Assembly (NCBI GenBank): GCA_937927685.1
Contig: CALBSC010000078.1
Span: 186,001 to 250,000 of the forward strand
DNA from: an uncultured Burkholderiales bacterium
Lineage (GTDB): Bacteria; Pseudomonadota; Gammaproteobacteria; Burkholderiales; Burkholderiaceae_C
Direction of reading: 5' to 3'
Length of the DNA stretch: 64,000 bases
This document shows positions 28,060-36,134 of this stretch, one piece after another; positions within the stretch are counted from its first letter, which is position 1, and each line of letters begins with the position of its first letter. The notes under the pieces were generated by a model. It searched no databases. It was not told where the DNA came from and saw nothing but the letters and a program-made list of their open reading frames with translations. Both the position numbers and the translations under genes were made by a program.

Positions 28060-29145
28060 ATGAGCAAACATCGAATCGCCGTCATCGCCGGAGACGGCAT
28101 TGGCAAGGAAGTCATGCCCGAGGGCGTTCGCGTGGTGGATGCGGTCGCGCGCAAGTTCGGCATTGACCTCGCGTTTGATCATTTCGATTTTTCCAGCTGG
28201 GATTACTGCGAACGTCACGGCAAGATGATGCCCGACAACTGGAAAGACCAGATCGGTGGTCACGATGCCATTTACTTTGGCGCGGTGGGTTGGCCCGACA
28301 AGATCGCCGACCACGTGTCGCTGTGGGGGTCGCTGCTGCTGTTCCGTCGTGAATTCGACCAGTACATCAACCTGCGTCCTGCGCGTCTGATGCCGGGCAT
28401 CATTGCCCCGGTGGTACGGCGGGACGGCAGCCCCCGCCTGCCCGGTGAAATCGACATGTACATCGTGCGTGAAAACACCGAGGGAGAGTATTCGAGCATC
28501 GGCGGGCGGATGTTCCCCGGCACCGACCGCGAAATCGTCATGCAGGAGTCGGTGTTCTCGCGCGTGGGGGTGGACCGTGTGCTGAAATTTGCTTTTGATC
28601 TGGCGCAGTCACGACCGAAGAAACACCTGACCAGTGCCACCAAATCGAACGGTATCGCCATCACCATGCCCTATTGGGACGAGCGGGTGGCTGAAATGGC
28701 CAAGGCCTATCCCGGTGTGCGTCTGGACAAATTCCACATCGACATCCTGACCGCGCACTTTGTGCAGCGTCCCGATTTCTTCGACGTCGTGGTGGCCAGC
28801 AACCTGTTTGGCGACATCCTGAGCGATCTGGGCCCGGCCTGTACCGGCACCATCGGTATCGCGCCCAGCGCTAACCTCAACCCCGACCGCAAGTTCCCCT
28901 CGTTGTTCGAGCCCGTGCATGGCTCGGCCCCCGACATTGCGGGTCGTGGCATTGCCAACCCCATCGGCCAGATCTGGTGTGGTGCCATGATGCTGGAGTT
29001 TTTGGGCTACAAGGCTGCACATGACGCCATCCTGGCGGCCATCGAGAAAGTGCTTGATCCCAAAAGTGGTGCACCTCGAACGCCGGACATCGGTGGCACC
29101 GCCAGCACCAGCGATCTGGGTCGCGCCATCGAGCAGGCGTTGTAA
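28060..29145 (+). CDS. ttuC: Tartrate/D-malate dehydrogenase family oxidative decarboxylase
   Basis: A 361-residue member of the isocitrate/isopropylmalate dehydrogenase superfamily. It shows IAVIAGDGIGKEVMPEGVRV, FGAVGWPDKIADHVSLWGSL, INLRPARLMPGI, VRENTEGEYSSIGGR, the metal-binding NLFGDILSDLG and EPVHGSAPDIAGRGIANP. The Trp in GAVGWP and the lack of leuB or leuCD neighbours favour the TtuC/DmlA branch (NAD+, Mn2+) over LeuB. GGAG precedes the ATG by five bases. Assignment between tartrate and D-malate is not possible from sequence. Confidence 0.85.
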   Translation: MSKHRIAVIAGDGIGKEVMPEGVRVVDAVARKFGIDLAFDHFDFSSWDYCERHGKMMPDNWKDQIGGHDAIYFGAVGWPDKIADHVSLWGSLLLFRREFDQYINLRPARLMPGIIAPVVRRDGSPRLPGEIDMYIVRENTEGEYSSIGGRMFPGTDREIVMQESVFSRVGVDRVLKFAFDLAQSRPKKHLTSATKSNGIAITMPYWDERVAEMAKAYPGVRLDKFHIDILTAHFVQRPDFFDVVVASNLFGDILSDLGPACTGTIGIAPSANLNPDRKFPSLFEPVHGSAPDIAGRGIANPIGQIWCGAMMLEFLGYKAAHDAILAAIEKVLDPKSGAPRTPDIGGTASTSDLGRAIEQAL

Positions 29146-29239
29146 GTCTCGCGCCAGCCCAGCAAGGATGCGGGTTCGGGCGTGATTCATCTAAAAACGG
29201 ATAGAATCCTTTTCCACGTTGCTGTTGCAGCGCCGTCGC

Positions 29240-29261
29240 CAATGATTGTTTGTCATCATTG
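29240..29261. repeat. Inverted repeat in the hupB leader region
   Basis: CAATGAT-TGTTTGTC-ATCATTG is a perfect 7-bp dyad with an 8-base centre. It lies about 150 bases before the hupB start and could be an RNA hairpin or an operator. A TAGAAT at 29202-29207 may be the -10 of this unit. Confidence 0.55.
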
Positions 29262-29407
29262 ACAGCGCTTCAACCCTTGGATCAAATCCTTGAGAGCAGC
29301 GATGAACTGCATCGTCTGAACACCGTGGCCTTTGCTTCATGCAGGCAACGGTGGTCAGGTCAACTCAATATCGGAAACACATCAAGCCTTACAACAAGGG
29401 GATCTTT

Positions 29408-29680
29408 GTGAACAAGTCAGAACTGATCGAACATATCGCCAAGCACGCCGACATTTCCAAGGCTGCTGCCACCCGTGCACTCGAGGCTACCATCGGTGCC
29501 GTCAAGACCACGCTGAAAAAGGGCGGCTCTGTGTCGCTGGTGGGTTTCGGTACGTTCGCCGTGACCAAGCGTGCAGCCCGCACCGGTCGTAACCCCCGCA
29601 CCGGCGCCGCGATTAAAATCAAGTCGGCCAAGGTTCCGAAGTTCCGTCCCGGCAAGGCTTTGAAAGACGCCCTGAACTGA
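29408..29680 (+). CDS. hupB: HU family DNA-binding protein
   Basis: A 90-residue nucleoid protein. From the GTG at 29408 (MNKSELIEHIAKHADISKAA) it has the normal HU length. The DNA-binding arm signature is present (GFGTFAVTKRAARTGRNPRT followed by GAAIKIKSAKVPKFRPG). AAGGGG lies upstream of the GTG; the in-frame ATG at 29339 would add 23 unrelated residues. tRNA-Val begins nine bases after the stop and ppiD follows, as in the lon-hupB-ppiD order of other proteobacteria, though lon is not here. Confidence 0.95.
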   Translation: MNKSELIEHIAKHADISKAAATRALEATIGAVKTTLKKGGSVSLVGFGTFAVTKRAARTGRNPRTGAAIKIKSAKVPKFRPGKALKDALN

Positions 29681-29689
29681 TTGCAGGTG

Positions 29690-29765
29690 GGGTGCTTAGC
29701 TCAGTTGGTAGAGCGGCGCCCTTACAAGGCGTAGGTCGGCGGTTCGAGACCGTCAGCACCCACCA
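29690..29765 (+). tRNA. tRNA-Val (anticodon TAC)
   Basis: A 76-base cloverleaf. Acceptor stem GGGTGCT/AGCACCC, D arm with AGTTGGTAGA, anticodon loop CTTACAA in a GCGCC/GGCGT stem, T arm CGGCGGTTCGAGACCGTC, and encoded ACCA end. It begins nine bases past the hupB stop without a terminator between, so it is probably cut from the hupB transcript. Confidence 0.96.
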
Positions 29766-29772
29766 CCCAATG

Positions 29773-29797
29773 AAGGCGAACCTGGTTCGCCTTTTTT
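29773..29797 (+). terminator. Rho-independent terminator after hupB-tRNA-Val
   Basis: AAGGCGAAC-CTG-GTTCGCCTT is followed by a T-run. It ends the hupB/tRNA unit 24 bases before ppiD. Confidence 0.9.
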
Positions 29798-29820
29798 GTT
29801 GAACCCCACAGAAGACGCCC

Positions 29821-31725
29821 ATGTTTGATTTCGTCCGCAAGCACAACAGGATCATGCAGTTCCTGCTGTTCCTGCTCATCTTTCCCTCGTTCGTGCTGTT
29901 CGGTATTGATGGCTACAACCGGTTTGTTGAAAAAGGCGAGGCGGTGGCTGTCGTGGATGGTCACGACATCACCCGTGCCGAGTGGGATGCGGCCCACCGC
30001 AACGAAGTCGAACGACTGCGTGTCTCCATGCCTGGTGTTGACGCCAAGCTCTTCGATTCGCCGGAGGCCCGCTTTGGCACGCTTGACCGTCTGGTCAGAG
30101 AGCGCTTGTTGCAGGCCGCCGCCACGAAGATGCACATGGGCGTGAGCGACCAGCGCCTGGCCACGGAATTGCAGCAATCTCCCGCCATTGCATCGCTGCG
30201 GCGCCCGGACGGCACCCTGGACATGGAACGTTATCGTCAGCTGGTGGGGGCGCAGGGCATGTCTCCCGAAATGTACGAAAACCGTTTGCGCGCCGAACTG
30301 GCCATGCGACAAGTGGTGAACGGGGCGATCGGTTCCAGCTTTGCACCGCCCTCGCTGTCGGGTGTGGCACTCGACGCCTATTTCCAGCAGCGCGAAGCGC
30401 AATGGACGGTTTTCAAACCCGCCGACTTTGCGGCACGCCTCAAGCCCTCCGAGCAGGACCTGCAGTCGCACTACCAGCAGCAGTCCGCCCGCTATCAAAC
30501 GGCGGAATCGGTGGACATCGAGTATGTGATGCTTGATCTGACGGTGGCCCAAAAGGGCGTGGTGCTCAATGACGCGGATGTGCGCACCTATTTCGAGCAA
30601 AACCAGGCGCGGCTCCAATCCAAGGAAGAGCGGCGCGCCAGTCACATTCTTTTCACCGTGGACGCCAAGGCACCTCAGGCTGAGCGCGACAAGGTCCAGG
30701 CACAGGCCAAGCAGGTGCTGGACACGCTCAAGCAATCTCCCAAGCGGTTTGCCGAACTGGCCAAACAGTACTCCAAAGACCCTGGATCGGCCAGCAAAGG
30801 GGGCGATCTGGACTACTTTGCGCGCGGCGCCATGGTCAAGGCATTTGAGGATGCCGCCTTTGCGCTGTCGCAGGGGCAGGTCAGTGATCTGGTCGAGACC
30901 GAATTCGGGTATCACATCATTCAGGTCACCGATATCCGCCAGCCCAAGTCGCCCAGCTTCGAATCCCAGAAGGCTTCGCTGGAGGCCGAACTGCGCAAGC
31001 AGCAGGCACAACGCAAGTTCGCCGAGTTGGCCGAGCAGTTCACCAACCTGGTGTACGAACAGTCCGACAGCCTCAAGCCCGCTGCAGAGCGGCTCAAGCT
31101 GGAGGTGCGCAAGCTCGAGGGCGTGACGCGTCAGTCGCCATTGGCGGCGCCCTTGAACAACCCCAAGTTGTTGGCTGCTGTGTTTTCGACGGATGCCATC
31201 GAGAAAAAGCGCAACACCGAGGCCATCGAGGTGGGCGCCAGCCAGCTGGTGTCTGCCCGCGTGGTGCAGCACGTGCCGGCGGCGGCGCAGCCGTTTGACA
31301 AGGTTCAGGGCCAGGTGCGTCAGTCCTGGCTTGAACAGGCGTCCCGGGCAGCAGCCCGCCAGGCCGGGCAGGACAAGCTCGCTGCCTGGAAGACGGATGC
31401 CGTGCAGGCCTCCCTGGGCAGCGCCGAGGTGCTCACGCGTGCCGCAGCCAACAAGTGGCCTCCCGCTTTGCTCGATGCGGTGATGCTGGCGCCGGCCCAA
31501 TCACTGCCAGCCTGGGCGGGGGCTGATCTGGGTGCCCAAGGCTATGCCGTGGTCCGCGTCAACAAGGTGTTGCCCGCACCTGACCTGTCATCCCGCGAGC
31601 AAGAGCGTGCCCAATTTGCCCAGTGGATGAGTACCGCCGAGGGGCTGTCTTATTACAACCACCTCAAGGATCGATACAAAGTGGTGATCAAGGAGCCGCG
31701 TCCGGGTTTGGGCATGCCCCCCTGA
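29821..31725 (+). CDS. ppiD: Periplasmic folding chaperone / peptidyl-prolyl isomerase PpiD
   Basis: A 634-residue inner-membrane-anchored SurA-like chaperone. A single N-terminal transmembrane segment (FLLFLLIFPSFVLFGIDGY, about 14-32) is followed by a SurA-like N-terminal domain. A parvulin domain lies at about 275-370 (ERRASHILFTVDA, LAKQYSKDPGSASKGGDLDY, ETEFGYHIIQVTDI), and a C-terminal region completes it. It assists outer-membrane and secreted protein folding at the Sec exit. The position after hupB is the usual one. Confidence 0.93.
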   Translation: MFDFVRKHNRIMQFLLFLLIFPSFVLFGIDGYNRFVEKGEAVAVVDGHDITRAEWDAAHRNEVERLRVSMPGVDAKLFDSPEARFGTLDRLVRERLLQAAATKMHMGVSDQRLATELQQSPAIASLRRPDGTLDMERYRQLVGAQGMSPEMYENRLRAELAMRQVVNGAIGSSFAPPSLSGVALDAYFQQREAQWTVFKPADFAARLKPSEQDLQSHYQQQSARYQTAESVDIEYVMLDLTVAQKGVVLNDADVRTYFEQNQARLQSKEERRASHILFTVDAKAPQAERDKVQAQAKQVLDTLKQSPKRFAELAKQYSKDPGSASKGGDLDYFARGAMVKAFEDAAFALSQGQVSDLVETEFGYHIIQVTDIRQPKSPSFESQKASLEAELRKQQAQRKFAELAEQFTNLVYEQSDSLKPAAERLKLEVRKLEGVTRQSPLAAPLNNPKLLAAVFSTDAIEKKRNTEAIEVGASQLVSARVVQHVPAAAQPFDKVQGQVRQSWLEQASRAAARQAGQDKLAAWKTDAVQASLGSAEVLTRAAANKWPPALLDAVMLAPAQSLPAWAGADLGAQGYAVVRVNKVLPAPDLSSREQERAQFAQWMSTAEGLSYYNHLKDRYKVVIKEPRPGLGMPP

Positions 31726-31738
31726 GAATCGCTGCGGC

Positions 31739-31744
31739 TATAAT
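31739..31744 (+). promoter_or_regulatory. -10 element of tRNA-His
   Basis: A perfect TATAAT lies 13 bases before the mature 5' end of tRNA-His. No good -35 is visible at 17 bases. Confidence 0.6.
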
Positions 31745-31757
31745 AGTTGTCTCTAAG

Positions 31758-31833
31758 GTGGCTGTAGCTCAGTTGGTAGAGTCCAGGATTGTGATTCCTG
31801 TCGTCGTGGGTTCGAGTCCCATCAGCCACCCCA
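31758..31833 (+). tRNA. tRNA-His (anticodon GTG)
   Basis: Acceptor stem GTGGCTG/CAGCCAC with the extra G-1 at 31757 and discriminator C, both identity elements for histidine. The anticodon loop TTGTGAT sits in CAGGA/TCCTG, the T arm is GTGGGTTCGAGTCCCAT, and CCA is encoded. Confidence 0.96.
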
Positions 31834-31848
31834 CCCACATCTCGAAAA

Positions 31849-31871
31849 AAGCCCGGTTCGCCGGGCTTTTT
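31849..31871 (+). terminator. Rho-independent terminator after tRNA-His
   Basis: AAGCCCGG-TTCG-CCGGGCTT is an 8-bp stem with a UUCG-type loop, followed by T residues. Confidence 0.93.
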
Positions 31872-32073
31872 GCTGTGTCCGGCCCGATTGGACGGGTCAG
31901 TCAGAGAGGTCAGTGCTTGGCGCATGGGCCACTTCTGTGCGGTGGCGCACATGGTGGGCGACCGCACCCAGCATCACCCACTTCCATGATCTGGATCAAT
32001 GCGAAACAATAGCGCCTGACTGCCGTGGCCCACTTCGATCGGCTGCCGCCAACCCCAACGATGTTTTGTTGCC

Positions 32074-32493
32074 ATGACTTCCGTTCCCGCTCAAGCTGTC
32101 CTCTCGCTGCTGGATCGTCTTTCCCCTGACGATCTCGACCGTCTCCGCCCTGGCCTGCAACTGGTCACACTCCAACAAGACCAGGTGCTGTATCAGGCCG
32201 GTCAGGCCGTTTCGAGTGTCTTCTTTCCGGTCACTGCATGGATTGAGGAAGTGCTGCCACAACAGGACGGAGAGGCGCATTTTTTGCGCCGCATCGACGG
32301 CCAATCCATGGCAGGCGCCTGCGCGCTGGGTGACGCGGTGGCCACGCGGACGGCGAGGGTGTGTGGCCAGGGACAGGCCTACCGCATGGGCTATGCCGAT
32401 TTTGCACGGGCCCTGGATGAGGTCCAGGGCTTTCGCGAACTTGTGATGCAGGACGCCGCAGCGGCAGTGCTGGCAACCCACCGCCCGCGGTAG
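32074..32493 (+). CDS. Stand-alone cyclic-nucleotide-binding-like domain protein (no HTH)
   Basis: A 139-residue protein resembling the N-terminal sensor domain of one group of Crp/Fnr proteins: LSPDDLDRLRPGLQLVTLQQ, then QVLYQAGQAVSSVFFPVTAW and ARVCGQGQAYRMGYADFARAL. In that group a DNA-binding helix-turn-helix of about 80 residues follows; here the stop comes at 32493 and the downstream 16 bases lead into a convergent gene. The Arg of a true cAMP phosphate cassette is not evident. It may be a decayed regulator or a real single-domain protein. Start at ATG 32074 without a clear ribosome site. Confidence 0.65.
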   Translation: MTSVPAQAVLSLLDRLSPDDLDRLRPGLQLVTLQQDQVLYQAGQAVSSVFFPVTAWIEEVLPQQDGEAHFLRRIDGQSMAGACALGDAVATRTARVCGQGQAYRMGYADFARALDEVQGFRELVMQDAAAAVLATHRPR

Positions 32494-32509
32494 CGCTGCC
32501 TGGTGGCGG

Positions 32510-33484
32510 TCAGTTGACCATCACCAGCTTGCCCATGACCTGGCGTGAGGTCATGCGTTCGTAGGCGGCCTTCAACTCGCTCATGGGCATGGTGCGGTCA
32601 ATGACGGGTTTGATCTTGCCTTGCTGAACCCACGCGACCAGCTCGCGCATCATTGCATCATTGGCCTCTGGCTCCCGACGCGCAAAGTCGCCCCAGAACA
32701 CCCCCACCACCGAGGCGCCCTTGAGCAGTGCCAGATTCAAGGGCAGCGAGGGAATGGGACCAGCGGCAAATCCGATCACCAGATAGCGACCGCGCCAGGC
32801 GATGGAGCGGAACGCGGGTTCTGTGAGGTCCCCCCCGACCGGGTCATAGATCACATCGGGTCCGCGGCCCCCGGTTAAGGTCTTGAGCTGCTCACGCAAG
32901 GACCCGTCGCGGTAGTTGATGACATGATCAGCCCCCAGGCGCTGGCACAAGGCGCACTTGTCGTCGCTCGAGGCGGCTGCAATCACGATGGCCCCCGCGG
33001 CCTTGGCAATCTGGATCGCCGACGTGCCCACCCCACCGGCCGCACCCAGCACCAGCACCGTCTCGCCTGCTTTGAGTTGGGCGCGGTCGATGAGCGCATG
33101 GTAGGAGGTGGCATAAATCATGATGAATGCTGCGGCGTCCACGCTGCTGAAGCCGTCGGGCAGCGGCAGGCACAAGCGGGCCGGGGCCAGCGCATGGGTG
33201 GCAAAGCCGCCAGTGCCGGGCAAGCAGGCCACGCGCTGGCCGACGTGCAGATGTGTCACCGCCTCACCCACTGCGCGGATCGTGCCGGCGTACTCGGAGC
33301 CGGGCACAAAGGGCAGGGGAGGCTTCATCTGGTATTTGTTCTGCACGATCAGCGCGTCCGGAAAGTTCAGACTGGCCGCCTCGATCTCGATCAGCACCTC
33401 GCCGCCTTGGGGCACGGGGGTGGGCAGTTCTTTCCAGGTCAGGGCCTCAACGCCCACGGGGTTTTCGCACAACCAAGCATGCAT
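32510..33484 (-). CDS. NADPH:quinone oxidoreductase family protein (zinc-free MDR)
   Basis: A 324-residue medium-chain reductase. N-terminal GroES-like fold (LNFPDALIVQNKYQMKPPLP, VPGSEYAGTIRAVGE), then the nucleotide-binding LVLGAAGGVGTSAIQIAKAAG and YDPVGGDLTEPAFRSIAWRG. Catalytic-zinc ligands of alcohol dehydrogenases are absent, which fits the quinone oxidoreductase branch. The ATG at 33484 has GGAG seven bases upstream. It converges with the cyclic-nucleotide-binding-like gene and is divergent from surE. Confidence 0.92.
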   Translation of the reverse strand: MHAWLCENPVGVEALTWKELPTPVPQGGEVLIEIEAASLNFPDALIVQNKYQMKPPLPFVPGSEYAGTIRAVGEAVTHLHVGQRVACLPGTGGFATHALAPARLCLPLPDGFSSVDAAAFIMIYATSYHALIDRAQLKAGETVLVLGAAGGVGTSAIQIAKAAGAIVIAAASSDDKCALCQRLGADHVINYRDGSLREQLKTLTGGRGPDVIYDPVGGDLTEPAFRSIAWRGRYLVIGFAAGPIPSLPLNLALLKGASVVGVFWGDFARREPEANDAMMRELVAWVQQGKIKPVIDRTMPMSELKAAYERMTSRQVMGKLVMVN

Positions 33485-33562
33485 GGTGGTCTCCAGAGAA
33501 TTCAAAGGCTGATCATAGGGGTACCCGGGGTCCAGTTCGCCGGGTTCGCGCAGCGTGACGCC

Positions 33563-33568
33563 TACAAT
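33563..33568 (+). promoter_or_regulatory. Probable surE -10 element
   Basis: TACAAT lies 21 bases before the surE ATG; AGGA at 33580-33583 may be the ribosome site. Confidence 0.45.
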
Positions 33569-33589
33569 CAGGCACTTACAGGACAGCGC

Positions 33590-34351
33590 ATGAATATTCT
33601 CATCTCCAACGACGATGGCTACCAGGCTCCGGGCATTGTGGCCCTCTATGAGGCCTTGAAGGACCTGGGAAGGGTGGAGGTGGTGGCGCCCGAGCAGAAC
33701 AACAGCGCCAAGTCCAATGCCCTGACCCTGCATTCCCCCTTGTACGTGCACCAGGCCTCCAATGGTTTCCGCTACCTCAACGGCACCCCCGCCGATTGTG
33801 TGCACGTGGCGCTCACCGGCTTGCTCGATTTCCGGCCCGACCTGGTGGTCTCTGGCATCAACAACGGGGCCAACATGGGCGACGACACCATCTACTCCGG
33901 GACCGTGGGCGCGGCCATGGAGGGCTACCTGATGGGCATTCCCGCCATCGCCTTTTCGCAAGTCGACAAAGGCTGGAAGCACCTGGATGCGGCCGCCGCA
34001 GTGGCGCGGCAACTGGTGCAGTCCCTCATGGCCCAGCGCCGTGCAGGGGCCTCGCCCTGGCTCCTCAACGTCAATGTGCCGTGCCTGCCGCAAGCGTCCC
34101 TCAAGCCGGTCAAGGTCTGCCGGCTGGGTCGGCGGCATCCGGCCGAACGCGTCATCACGCAGGAGAACCCCCGGGGTGACACCATGTACTGGATTGGCAG
34201 CGCGGGTCCCGCCAAAGACGATGTGGACGGCACGGATTTCCACGCCACCTTCACCGGCCATGTCGCGCTCACGCCCTTGCAGGTGGATCTCACCGAGCAC
34301 GCCGCCCTGGCCGATTGGGGGCGCGTGGCCCAGACACTTCCTGGGGCCTGA
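33590..34351 (+). CDS. surE: 5'/3'-nucleotidase SurE
   Basis: A 253-residue survival protein that removes phosphate from nucleoside 5'- and 3'-monophosphates. Signature NILISNDDGYQAPGI carries the metal-binding Asp pair; VVAPEQNNSAKSNALTL, YLNGTPADCVHVALTG and VVSGINNGANMGDDTIYSG are the other core motifs. It is the first gene of surE-pcm-nlpD, in the order usual for proteobacteria. Confidence 0.97.
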   Translation: MNILISNDDGYQAPGIVALYEALKDLGRVEVVAPEQNNSAKSNALTLHSPLYVHQASNGFRYLNGTPADCVHVALTGLLDFRPDLVVSGINNGANMGDDTIYSGTVGAAMEGYLMGIPAIAFSQVDKGWKHLDAAAAVARQLVQSLMAQRRAGASPWLLNVNVPCLPQASLKPVKVCRLGRRHPAERVITQENPRGDTMYWIGSAGPAKDDVDGTDFHATFTGHVALTPLQVDLTEHAALADWGRVAQTLPGA

Positions 34352-34372
34352 GCGCGCTCCTTGCGCCGTGTC

Positions 34373-35242
34373 ATGAAAAAACGCCCCGCCTTTCCTGCGC
34401 AACTCGACCTGGGGCAGGACCATCCTGCACCCACGCCACGCATGGCGGTGACCCGCGTGCGAGCGTCGGGTCAGGCGGCCAAAGGCACAGCACCGCCAGT
34501 CAAGCCAGCGCCCGCTGTCCCCTCCCTGTCCCCGCGCACGCCCAGTGCCGTCGCCCCCAAAACTGACGCGTCACCCACGGGGCTGGGGCTGGACTCTGCC
34601 CACGTGCGCTCCCGCATGGTGCGCAAACTGCTCGAGCAAGGCATTGAAGACGCGGTGGTGCTCAAGGCTATGGAAACCATCGAGCGGCACCGGTTTGTGG
34701 ACAGCGCCCTGGTCAACCAGGCCTACGAAGACACCAGCCTGCCCATCGGCCTGGGGCAAACCATCTCCAAGCCCAACGTGGTGGCCCGCATGCTGGCCTT
34801 GCTGCGTCAGGGGCATAACCTCCACGTCGACGGCAAGCTCGGACGGGTGCTCGAGATTGGTACCGGTTGTGGCTATCAGGCCGCCTTGCTGAGCGCGATG
34901 TCCAAAGAGGTGTACAGCATCGAGCGCTTGCGCGGTCTGCACGAGAAAGCCCGTGAAAACCTGCGCCACCTGCGAGTGGCCAATTTGCATCTGCTGTTTG
35001 GTGACGGCATGCTGGGCTATGCGCAAGGAGCGCCCTATGCGGGCATCATCGCAGCCGCTGGTGGCGAGGCGGTACCAGATGCCTGGATAGATCAACTGGC
35101 TGTGGGGGGCCGTCTGGTGGCACCCCTGGTGACCGCGCAGGGCCAGCAGGCCTTGCTGGTGCTGGACAAGACGCCCCAGGGCGTGCAGCGGCAGTGGCTC
35201 GAAGCGGTGCATTTTGTCCCTCTAAAATCGGGCGTTGCCTGA
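34373..35242 (+). CDS. pcm: Protein-L-isoaspartate O-methyltransferase
   Basis: An AdoMet enzyme that repairs isoaspartyl residues. AdoMet motif I is VLEIGTGCGYQAALLSAM; LPIGLGQTISKPNVVARML is the family signature. From the ATG at 34373 the protein has 289 residues, with about 70 N-terminal residues rich in Pro, Ala and Arg before the enzyme core. E. coli Pcm (208) lacks this extension. Few other starts exist, so the tail is probably real but of unknown use. Confidence 0.92.
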   Translation: MKKRPAFPAQLDLGQDHPAPTPRMAVTRVRASGQAAKGTAPPVKPAPAVPSLSPRTPSAVAPKTDASPTGLGLDSAHVRSRMVRKLLEQGIEDAVVLKAMETIERHRFVDSALVNQAYEDTSLPIGLGQTISKPNVVARMLALLRQGHNLHVDGKLGRVLEIGTGCGYQAALLSAMSKEVYSIERLRGLHEKARENLRHLRVANLHLLFGDGMLGYAQGAPYAGIIAAAGGEAVPDAWIDQLAVGGRLVAPLVTAQGQQALLVLDKTPQGVQRQWLEAVHFVPLKSGVA

Positions 35243-35257
35243 GAGCGAGGAATGAAC

Positions 35258-36112
35258 ATGGGCCGTCGTATGGGTTGGGGGATGTGGTGGTGTGCGCTGG
35301 CCTGTGTGGCCGGCTGTGCACAGGCGCCGCATCGTCCCGCTCCGGTGGAAGAGCGGCGCACACCGGGGGCCGCGAACACGCGTCCCGCCGCCGCCAGCAC
35401 GGCCTCCGCGGCAGCCCCGAGTGCCGACAACAATGGCAAGGCCGGCTATTACACGGTTCGGCCGGGCGACACCCTCATCAAGATCGGACTTGACAATGGG
35501 CAGAACTGGCGCGATCTGGTGCGCTGGAACAACCTCGAAAATCCCAATGTGATCGAGAAAGGCCAGGTGCTGCGTGTGGCGCCGCCCCCGGGCGAAGAGG
35601 GCGTGGTGGTGCGACCCGTCGTCCGCAACAATGCCACCTTGCCGCCGTCAGCGGGCCAGCAACCGGCCCAGCAGCCCGCGCAACCGGCCGCCGCTCCTCC
35701 CCCTGCGGGCACGGCGTCCGCTGCCGTCGATGCTGCCGAGGAAACCCTGAACTTCATGTGGCCCACCAGCGGCCAGGTGCTGGCCAGTTTTGATGATCCC
35801 AAAAACAAGGGCCTGGATCTTGCCGGCAAGGTGGGTGACGCCGTGATGGCGGCCGCTGATGGACGTGTGGTTTATGCCGGCTCCGGACTGCGCGGGTACG
35901 GCAACCTGGTGATCATCAAGCACAACAACGTCTACCTGACGGCCTATGCCCATAACCAGTCGCTGTTGGTGAAGGAAGACCAGGTGGTCAAGCGCGGTCA
36001 GAAAATTGCCGAGATGGGCAACACCGACGCCGACCAGGTCAAGCTGCATTTTGAAATTCGCCGGCAGGGCAAGCCGGTGGACCCGGCCCGTTACCTGCCC
36101 GCCACGCGCTGA
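35258..36112 (+). CDS. nlpD: NlpD-like lipoprotein, LysM and degenerate LytM domains
   Basis: A murein hydrolase activator. The lipobox is VAGC (Cys20 from the ATG at 35258); a second ATG at 35252 is possible. A LysM domain (YYTVRPGDTLIKIGLDNGQN) is followed by a Gln/Pro/Ala linker and a LytM/M23-type domain (PTSGQVLASFDDPKNKGLDL and GKVGDAVMAAADGRVVYAGS). The zinc-binding His and Asp of active M23 enzymes are not seen (GLDLAG in place of a HxxxD pattern), as in NlpD/EnvC, which activate amidases rather than cut murein. Confidence 0.93.
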   Translation: MGRRMGWGMWWCALACVAGCAQAPHRPAPVEERRTPGAANTRPAAASTASAAAPSADNNGKAGYYTVRPGDTLIKIGLDNGQNWRDLVRWNNLENPNVIEKGQVLRVAPPPGEEGVVVRPVVRNNATLPPSAGQQPAQQPAQPAAAPPPAGTASAAVDAAEETLNFMWPTSGQVLASFDDPKNKGLDLAGKVGDAVMAAADGRVVYAGSGLRGYGNLVIIKHNNVYLTAYAHNQSLLVKEDQVVKRGQKIAEMGNTDADQVKLHFEIRRQGKPVDPARYLPATR

Positions 36113-36134
36113 CGAGGCGCGGGAAGCTTCACGC

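Noticed and set aside
33485..34423. Extension of the quinone oxidoreductase frame upstream through surE
   Set aside because: The added residues are antisense to surE; the MDR family begins at the ATG at 33484, which has a good ribosome site.
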